A stretch of 64,000 nucleotides of DNA, from contig OX388311.1 of the NCBI GenBank assembly GCA_947579605.1, forward strand, positions 26,600,951 through 26,664,950, given 5' to 3'. Made by a program: the position numbers and the translations under genes. The notes beneath the pieces are model-generated. The model saw only the letters and a program-made list of their open reading frames with translations, made no database searches and was not told the DNA's origin. This DNA is from Athripsodes cinereus. Taxonomy: Eukaryota > Arthropoda > Insecta > Trichoptera > Leptoceridae. Position 1 is the stretch's first letter; each line of letters starts with the position of its first letter. Of the stretch, positions 56,500 through 64,000 are shown piece by piece.

Positions 56500-56822
56500 T
56501 TTATATGCACAGAGATGGCGGCTTACATGTTTATCACATGTAGTTTGTTCGCTGGCTACTCCACTGGAAATTATTATCAGTAATATACCTAGGTATAGAT
56601 AGAGAGAAGTATCACAGAATCAGTCAATTTTATAGCGTTTTTTAAGCGATGAGGGACAAGAATGTGTTAATACCACACAGCCTGAATGTGTTCTTTGCAA
56701 GTAATGAATACATTTTGTTTCTCCATTTTTAAGAGTACTTGAGCACTCAGCAAAGAATTGGTCTCCCAACTTTTTTTTGCAAGCTTTCACCTGCCCTGTA
56801 AAAGCCGAAAAATAAAGTAGTA
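56500..56822 (+). repeat. Two partial DR copies
   Basis: Tail part near 56500-56578 (GCGGCTTACATGTTTATCAC, TTCGCTGGCTACTCCACTGG) and head part at 56738-56822 (CAGCAAAGAATTGGTCTCCC, CTGCCCTGTAAAAGCCG). Confidence 0.65.
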
Positions 56823-57671
56823 GTAGAAGATCTATCATAGTGTTAAGTTAGTGATGTTTAGAGTTTTATCAGAAGTTATGCCACACATCATAAATATGTT
56901 TATTGCGAGCACTATCAATTCTATGGTTTTCCTTCTTGTGAGACGTTCCATGATCATATATTTATGTTGGTACAACTAACAAGGGAGATTTAGTATACCT
57001 ACTGCAAAAAATAATAAAAAGGTTGTTTCTCAAAATTATTATATCAAAATTTTTATAACCCTTCAAACACAAAGAGCGCTACTCTTTTTTTGTACTGTAT
57101 GAGCATTAGTTACTCTTCGAGGTTATTTCCTGCTTAGAAAACGTGACAATAATATGTGGCCTATGTACATACATATGTACAATACATACTAGATTCAATA
57201 TTATTATATATTTTATTTTTGAGAAGGTTTTTTTTGTTGCATGAGGGTTAGAAGTTTCTGCTTGTTTGAATTTGTTCCCATTCTTCTTCTTAGGTAGGTA
57301 CCTACATCTTCATATCCCCACACAAATCGATTGTGCTTTTTTTACAACGTGATTTTATTTTATTTTTTGAGAGGATTTTGCAACAAATTTTATAATTTTT
57401 ATATTTATAATATTCTTCGCTCAATATTAGATGCAATATTATCAGTAGTTACCTTTATGATATTGTAAAAAGCAATAAATATAATAATTTTATTCCCAAC
57501 TCTTCAACTTGTATCCTTTTGTATGTTCTGTATAACTTAAAGAGATTTTAAGTGCTCCTTCCATTTACACAAAATGTCTCTATAAGTAGGTAGAAAATTA
57601 CAATATTGATTTCAATATTGTTATGTAATGATTCTTGTTTGTTAACAATAATGAATAATTATTTGTTCCGT

Positions 57672-57852
57672 TAAGCATCCGGCGAAAAATTAGTCTCCCT
57701 CTCTTTACAGGCGTTCGCAAAAAGACATTTTGAGTGTCTTATTTTTTTTGCGCATAGAGGTCAACATGTATGTTTATTTCATGCAGCCAGATGGTATACT
57801 GGGTACCCCACTTTGAGGATTTGCCATGATGGCTTAGTAGTAGTATTAGTAG
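57672..57852 (+). repeat. DR copy, head and tail with middle deletion
   Basis: GCATCCGGCGAAAAATTAGT, CTCCCTCTCTTTACAGGCGT, TACCCCACTTTGAGGATTTG, CCATGATGGCTTAGTAGTAG. Confidence 0.75.
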
Positions 57853-57859
57853 TAGAAAA

Positions 57860-59935
57860 GTGTTATTATTTTTATTTCATAATTTATAAATTTTATTTTA
57901 AGCACAAATCTTGTTATATCTGAAAATAAAATTAATAATCATAAGTTTGGATATCTAATATATCGAGTTTTAACTTTTTAATAACGATCGATTCAAAGAA
58001 GCCAAAATTACCTACTGAAAAAATGTTGATGATTACAAAATCAATTGTTAAGAGTCAAAATGGTTTGGACACCTACAGTATAGATACTCATTTAATACAT
58101 TTAATTTGTATATACCCAACAAATATCATGAGAGATTACTTAGTAAATATTGATTATCAAACAATTTGTTTTTTTTTGTTTACCTTTACATACATCATAA
58201 ATAAAGGACAAACCTATTATAATAAAACCAAATATCATTTCTAAGATACTTATATATGTAAATAAAAAAAATAGATTTTTTTAAATACTTTCATATTGTG
58301 GATTTCCTTAATATTTCTGTAATTTACATCATTTGACGAAACTTATAATATCCCTATATTATTACGTACCTAACTTTATGAAATATCCGAAAATCTCAAA
58401 TCTTAGAATGTATATTATAAGTAATAAGAAGTTTTTCATGTTTATTATGCCCATTAACCTTGTTGACTTTTTACTACTGCTTTATAGGTACGTTTGCCAC
58501 CTGAAAGCTTTTTGATAAAATAATATTGTTTACAACTTGTCATCGTAACGATCAAAGCTCAGCAGATAATAAATTTTCAAATAATAATTTCGTATTATTT
58601 ATTCTCATATATACAACTTGCTTTATGCAGAGGAGTTTAATATTAATACTTTTATAATTTTTAATTTAATACTTTGTTGTTATTGATAATACCTACTTCT
58701 TTTTTCTAAGTCACTTAACATTTCTAAAAAAAAGTCAATAATAGTTTTTTTTTTAATTTTCGAGTGAACCGTATTCAGTTATACCTTGAAAGATGGACGT
58801 AAAGTATGATTCTTCCGAAAACTCAAGTATCTGATGAACGACACAAAATTTTGCAAACTGCAAAAGGTCGTAACACTCCATAAATCTTAGATATACTGCA
58901 TTCAATATCTTGTCATATTTTTCCTCATTACTTCAAGTCTTTTTTTAATTAAACTTACGTTCCACTGATGAAGGAAAGCTATAATTCTGATGACCTGATG
59001 TTGCAAATAAAAAGACGATTTCTGTCACTACCCAAAAGGGTGTAAAAATTTAGATCGGATATGGAATGTAAGTAGGCGCTCGTAGTTAAACTATTTTTCT
59101 GAAATTGATCTTTGCAATAAAATCAAAGGTCTCAGTTCTCTCTCGTTAGATTCACCAAAATATTCTCAAATCAAAAATCACATAAATGTACGAGAGTATA
59201 AATATTATGACATAATCTCGTTGTGTTACTGACGAGAAGTGTTTACAGAACATGTCAAATATTGAATAATATCAACACGATAATTTGATCAAATATAACC
59301 AGATATGCACATTCCTTACAGATATTTTACAGCTGAAACATTTTCAGTTTTCTACCCTTACCTGTCGATATTTGACATGAAATAAACAGAAAAATCTTTT
59401 TATGACCTGATAGTATCCTGGTGACGCGACGCCGCGACTACGTTCCAAACAACCCTCTAACACACTATCTCTTTACTTTTTGGGCACTTTTATAACTATG
59501 AAATTTCATTGTTGACTTGTCGGCAACAAGATTTTTAAATCCAAGTTACACAACATATTTATTAATTCTTTAGAGAAAAAAAAAACAGTTTTGCACATTT
59601 ATCCATAGTAATTAAATATTTTTATAGTCAAATAAGAACAAATCATTAACACTTAAACAATATTAAAATGTCGTGGAAAAAATCACAAAGTCGACATAAA
59701 TCACTCAAAACAAATAGGATTTTCTTTCCCTTTGTGTAAACAGAGTAAAATTTAAGAATGAAACTTCCAGACTCAGTCAAGATATGGATGATGCGACTGC
59801 AATTATTATCACATCATCGTTCGATTATATTATATACAAGCGTATGTAACCCGGCATCGCTCGGGTTTAATTAAATAGAAAACCTTGCATATACATGGGT
59901 TAAAACAACAAAATCTTATTGAAAAAAAAAGGAGT
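57860..59935. other. AT-rich stretch, nothing recognised
   Basis: CTGATGA words near 58845 and 58970 lack the following stem and GAAA, so they are not hammerhead-like. Confidence 0.35.
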
Positions 59936-59939
59936 AAGC

Positions 59940-60600
59940 ACTTACGTGGATAAAAGAAGTAAAAAGCTCTTCTCAATGAAAAAACTTAATTTTTGACTCC
60001 CTACATGCCTATATCTAAGTAACAATAAATAGGTAGGTACCTACATCATAAAAAGCATTGCAAATCTCTTCTTAATGAAAAATCTTGAAGTTTGATACCT
60101 CACATGCCCATATTTAGGTAAAAAAAATAGGTAGGTACCTACATCGAAAAAAGTGCTGAAAAACTCTTCCCAATGAAAAATCATGAAGTTTGATACCTCA
60201 CATGCCCATATTTAGGTAAAAAAAAATAGGTAGGTACCTACATCGAAAAAAGTGCTGAAAAACTCTTCCTTATGAAAAATCATGAAGTTTGATACCTCAC
60301 ATGCCCATACTTAGGTAAAAAAAATAGGTAGGTACCTATATCGAAAAAAGTGCTAAAAACCTCTTCCCATTGAAAAATCTTGAAGTTTGGCACCTCAGAT
60401 GTTCACATTTATGTAAAAAAAAAATAATAAGTAGGAACCTACATGGAAAAAAAAGTACTAAGAACCTCGTCCCGATGAAAAAGCTTGAAGTTAAGAAATC
60501 CCACATATTGGTAGGTACCTACATGGAAAAAGTGCTAAAAACCTCTTCCAAATGTGTAAAAACTCGAAGATTGTCATCCCAAATTTCTATAAGAAAAAAG
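59940..60600 (+). repeat. Tandem array of ~98-bp units with a palindrome per unit
   Basis: The word AATGAAAAAxCTTGAAG recurs at about 59975, 60074, 60172, 60271, 60369, 60474 and 60551: five units of 98-99 bp, then 105 and 77. Each unit also has ACCTCACATGCCCATATTTA and TAGGTAGGTACCTACAT (palindromic centre). Outer units are more diverged than central ones. The array is preceded by TAACCCGGCATCGCTCGGGT at 59847. Confidence 0.92.
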
Positions 60601-60604
60601 GGTA

Positions 60605-61370
60605 AACATCCCATTTCGTGAAAAAATTGTAGGCACATAAATGTTAAAATATTATAATTGTCCACATTCGAATTTGTATTTTTGGTTTCCAGTGCATAAA
60701 TGGGTATTTGCTATGAAATTAAAAAGTCAAGAATAAATTGTCACCTAAGTATTTACTCTTTATTCCCAAAAAACCTTAAAAATGGATTATCTGCATCCTT
60801 CAATATTTCAGAATATTTTACTATCAAATATTTCATAATTTATGTAAAAAATATTAGGTGAAAATAAATAGGTTCCCACTCATTGAAAATCATTTAACAT
60901 TGTTTATGGATTTTATAGGTAAAACTATTATTATTCTACAATATAGTTTTCTATGGTTTCATAATGTCTTCCATTATGAAAATAGCCCAATATGTCAAAA
61001 ATATGCAATTTTTATTCACGTAATTCAAGAGCTTTTCTCATTAGCAAACACGATATTTTATTACGAAAATAAACCCTAAATATTTAGTTTCAGAATTGTT
61101 GTATTAATTGTTACATCCATTTTGATATTAATTCAATACAATGAAAAATGTTTGACTGTGAATATTGCTATTTACTAAATCTTGCATTAATTTTACATAC
61201 ATTTTGTTGCTAATTTTGTGACATGGTCGCATTAAAATTAAAATATCTTTATCAATACGTAAGATATTTAAAATTTTTTTAGCCTTAAACCTGCCTAGAA
61301 GATGAGACCTTGTATAGAGTGTATTATTTTACTTCGGTCTTTCCTAATTTCCGAGTCCATTAAGGACATA
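60605..61370. other. AT-rich stretch, nothing recognised
   Basis: Flank between the 98-bp array and the ACAT tract. Confidence 0.35.
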
Positions 61371-61373
61371 CGT

Positions 61374-61410
61374 ACATACATACATACATACATACATACA
61401 TACATACATA
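61374..61410 (+). repeat. (ACAT)n microsatellite
   Basis: About nine ACAT units. A (TATG)n tail in the other direction marks RTE-like LINE ends elsewhere in this window, but no LINE sequence is recognisable at either side here. Confidence 0.9.
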
Positions 61411-61849
61411 CGAACGGACTCAAATATTTATGTGTGGATTTTTTGTATATTCTCTCTTCGTATGTGTAAATGCTCTGTTGATGTAAATTTAGTGTGCAAA
61501 AGGCCTTACTCCGCAAGGGTGCAGGGGTGTGTTTGCATCCGGAAGGATGGCTGTTTATGAAAACTGATTCGATTTCCCATACTTCCAGAAACACTTTGTC
61601 AAACTTCATAATTCATACATACACAAGTCCAATACAACGCTTCTATATACTTACTTTCAAACTTCAAGTTTGTATAACTATGTAAAATAGAAATACCTGT
61701 AAAGCACTTAACTTACGATGAAATTTGCATTCGATTCCAGAGGAATATATACTACCAGCCTCACGACTTGACCCTATCACTGACATTATGGTCAAGTTGG
61801 TGAAATCGATAAGCAAAGCTCCAGATTTGATTCCTTACCAGTACAAATA

Positions 61850-61990
61850 AATTCACAAATGGAGTCGCCAGCAGATTAACTACCTGTTATAAACATTATT
61901 ATTATTATCAGTGATGACTCACTCAATTAAAGATATCAAATGTCCCTTAAATAGGACTCTTAAAAATTTAGGAAAGAGTGGAAGATCTTT
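61850..61990 (-). repeat. DR copy, diverged
   Basis: AAATGGAGTCGCCAGCAGAT, TCAGTGATGACTCACTCAAT, AATAGGACTCTTAAAAATTT. Confidence 0.55.
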
Positions 61991-62209
61991 GTTTGCGAGA
62001 TATTCTTCGAAATATTGTTTCAATAAATGACAGAAAGAAATTCGTATATATTAATTAATTCGGCTAAACTGACATTGTTGTAGAGACAAATGCCCTGCAG
62101 CAACCTGGTTTAACCAACCCATACGTTCGTTACAAACAGTTAGCCTTCTAGTAACCAGACTGCTATGAGATGCTATGATGGTGTATTTTATATAATATGT
62201 ATGTAATTA

Positions 62210-62450
62210 ATTTTTCTTCTTTTTAATCTTTTATTAGACCCAAAGGTCTGCTGATCCAGGAAGGTCCTCTTGCGAGGACCAGCTGACCTTCCATTGTCAG
62301 GGGGTCATCCTGGTGGGCGTCGTCCATCAGGTAGTCCATGTAGGACAATATTTTGGATTCTGGTATTGTTCATACTCTGAACGTATTCATACCAGAATCT
62401 CTGTTGTCTTTAGCATTTAACAAGATCTTGGACCTCACACATCTCCCGGA
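62210..62450 (-). repeat. Probable LINE-tail-like repeat, unassigned
   Basis: The minus strand reads MDYLMDDAHQDDPLTMEGQL and VLARGPSWISRPLGLIKD with a stop, coding-like and GC-richer than the flanks, then a lysine-rich AT tail. I do not recognise the family with certainty; a retroelement C terminus is my best guess. Confidence 0.4.
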
Positions 62451-62560
62451 ATGGGTGGAATATTTTATATTTCACTGGCCTTTTACAGGACTTTCAAAAA
62501 CTTACAGAAGAAAATGGAAGACATGTTCTTAGTCGGGGACTCCACTGGTATCCAATACGT
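62445..62560 (-). repeat. DR copy, head part
   Basis: GGCCTTTTACAGGACTTTCA, AAAACTTACAGAAGAAAATG and GTCGGGGACTCCACTGG. Confidence 0.65.
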
Positions 62561-62579
62561 ATCCGTGGGTGTGAAATGA

Positions 62580-63080
62580 CTTAACCGAAATAAATCTATA
62601 GTTATACTTTATGTAACATTTTTAGAAACTTTTATTATTAAAATAGATCAGCTGAATGCACAACAAGCACTCCTTCTCGTATTGCTATTGCATTCTACAA
62701 TTAATAATAATTGGATGGAAATGTATTTTATACTTTCAAGTATTTTTACCATAACATTCATTCTGTATCATAATATTATTTTTATTATAATGCTTGTTGA
62801 AGAGTTGAAACTTCATAAAACTATTTAAAAAAAACTAGTGAAATATCTATTTTATTCACTGAACCTTAACAAAAGTAGTAGCCAATCATTAAAATATACT
62901 TTAAAGATTAAAGTGTATTAATTGGAAATCAGATTTTTTTTTCCAATCACGTTTTTAGACAGATGATGCCTTGTATGATAAAATAAACATTCCTTTTATG
63001 AATATTACATAAGTTTCAACATATTACTGAATCTTTACACCTACGTAAGTAAAAACGAAGACCTTAAGAATATTACTTAA
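62580..63080. other. AT-rich stretch, nothing recognised
   Basis: Left flank of the 63.1 kb foldback. Confidence 0.35.
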
Positions 63081-63085
63081 CACAC

Positions 63086-63254
63086 AGAATTATGAAAATT
63101 TGAAACAAGTGTTTCTTTCTACTATAGATTATTGATTCTGAGAGAGACGTCTTTCGACTTATCAGGTCATTATCAATCATAAGTCGAAAGACGTCTCTCT
63201 CGGAATCAATAATCTAAAGTAGAAAAAAACACTTGTTTCAAAGTACATAATTAT
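63086..63254. mobile_element. Foldback element, ~75-bp arms
   Basis: Left GAAACAAGTGTTTCTTTCTA ... GAGAGAGACGTCTTTCGACT and right AGTCGAAAGACGTCTCTCTC ... AAAAAAACACTTGTTTC are inverse copies with few mismatches; the loop is about TATCAGGTCATTATCAATCA. On the minus strand CCTGATAAGTC, GAAA, GACGTC (palindrome), TC recalls a hammerhead with stem II collapsed to a few bases. CATAATTATGGAATTCTACT follows the right arm, as at 31.1 kb. Confidence 0.82.
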
Positions 63255-63323
63255 GGAATTCTACTACCTGTGCACCGACACAATTAATCAACAGACTCAC
63301 CTGTACAATTAGAAGATTTAGCA

Positions 63324-63413
63324 AACTCCCTGTAGTAGGGAAGAGGAAAGTTATTCTGATGTTAACTAGAAGCGGCTCTGGCTGACTTAAGTGCACTTTA
63401 ACCATGGAACCCA
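63324..63413 (+). repeat. Unclassified repeat shared with 48.8 kb, copy 2
   Basis: ACTCCCTGTAGTAGGGAAGA, ATTCTGATGTTAACTAGAAG, CGGCTCTGGCTGACTTAAGT. Confidence 0.5.
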
Positions 63414-63419
63414 TAAATT

Positions 63420-64000
63420 CTCTTTACGCTATTAAAATAAGAAAAATATTCTAAATAGTTAACTGACTTACCCAGTTTATTAAGTAAGCATGATGTTAAA
63501 TTTTACTATTTTAATATAAACAACTGAAACATAAAATACGTCTTCATTTCAGTTACTTTATTCCGATTCACTAGCGTGTGTATTTAATATGAAAAAACAA
63601 ATGATTGACAATCCGATAAACGATTATCCCACACACGCATTACAAGGAGAGCTTCATGATCTACGCTGTTTTATGGACGACACGATCCAGTAGATGCAGA
63701 ATTTAAAGTTTCATTGCGAGCAATAATAAGAAAAATGGATAAATTTCGTTCAAAGGAAGAACTATGAGAGCTTATCTGTGTATAAAATTATTGCATTAAT
63801 CATTTTTCTATTGATAAAATATCTAATATCTGAAATTCTCGAATAAATAAAAATAATATCTAAATATACTTTTTTAATGAAAGGATATTAAAAATATGCA
63901 TCGAGGGTTAATGATGTAGATATGTATGTGAAATATGAATAAATAGTATAGTCTCAAATAAGCCAGCAAGGTATAAGATAGGATAATATAAGTAATGCTG
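63420..64000. other. AT-rich stretch, nothing recognised
   Basis: No signal to the window end. Confidence 0.35.

Noticed and set aside
58840..58995. CTGATGA words considered as hammerhead cores
   Set aside because: No stem II hairpin and no GAAA box at the right distance.
59940..60600. CRISPR-like direct repeats
   Set aside because: The whole ~98-bp unit is repeated, not a short repeat with unique spacers, and the context is eukaryotic.
61295..61609. 104-codon minus-strand ORF with MYVCMYVCMYV
   Set aside because: The repeated peptide is the translated (TATG)n microsatellite.

Overview
The window reads as AT-rich, gene-poor nuclear DNA of an insect, possibly hemipteran. Reasons: long introns or intergenic DNA with no bacterial-style ORFs, non-LTR retrotransposon remains of several clades, tRNA-headed SINEs, hAT and pogo-type DNA transposon remains, and one short spliced exon coding for an immunoglobulin-domain protein of the DIP/lachesin type known from arthropod neurons. 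The host order is a guess; GGTAGGTACCTACC-like words and (ATT)n runs are common here.

Host gene content: one convincing coding exon on the minus strand (6995-7098) with good splice sites and 34 uninterrupted codons. A second, weak minus-strand candidate (40373-40443) could be a first coding exon with a signal peptide start. If both belong to one gene, most of the window is intron. No rRNA, functional tRNA gene, CRISPR array, operon or bacterial feature was seen.

Layout. 1-9.8 kb: pogo/Tigger remnant, the Ig exon, a decayed foldback, copies of a very abundant ~250-bp dispersed repeat (called DR here) and a tRNA-derived SINE. 10.2-12.5 kb: a 5'-truncated RTE-like LINE with an open 606-codon frame, inserted into one unit of a 115-bp tandem array with an 8-bp target duplication. 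12.5-27 kb: mostly unassigned AT-rich DNA with LINE scraps, SINEs and DR copies; one SINE carries an insert that starts with an antisense tRNA-Gly 5' half. 27-31 kb: R1-like LINE 3' part, a duplicated LINE tail, and a LINE-SINE chimera with a 13-bp target duplication. 31-37.8 kb: two TIR elements, an RTE-like LINE 3' half and a nearly perfect 85-bp-arm foldback whose loop starts a hammerhead-like core. 38.1-40.1 kb: a 1541-bp hAT-type element with a perfect 8-bp duplication sits in an older LINE ORF and itself holds a minisatellite and another LINE relic. 40-64 kb: DR copies, more foldbacks and hammerhead-like cores (48.2, 50.3, 52.9, 63.1 kb), SINEs, MITE-like hairpins and a ~98-bp tandem array at 60 kb.

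The elements interact by nesting and borrowing. Retroposons land in tandem repeats, SINEs and foldbacks; SINEs ride on LINE transcripts; and several foldbacks share one architecture (hammerhead-like core, short palindrome in place of stem III, ~50 nt, then a TGTTTTATT-like end). This resembles the ribozyme-bearing ends of Penelope-like elements and is the most interesting lead. All structural statements come from reading the sequence by eye; no search or folding was run.
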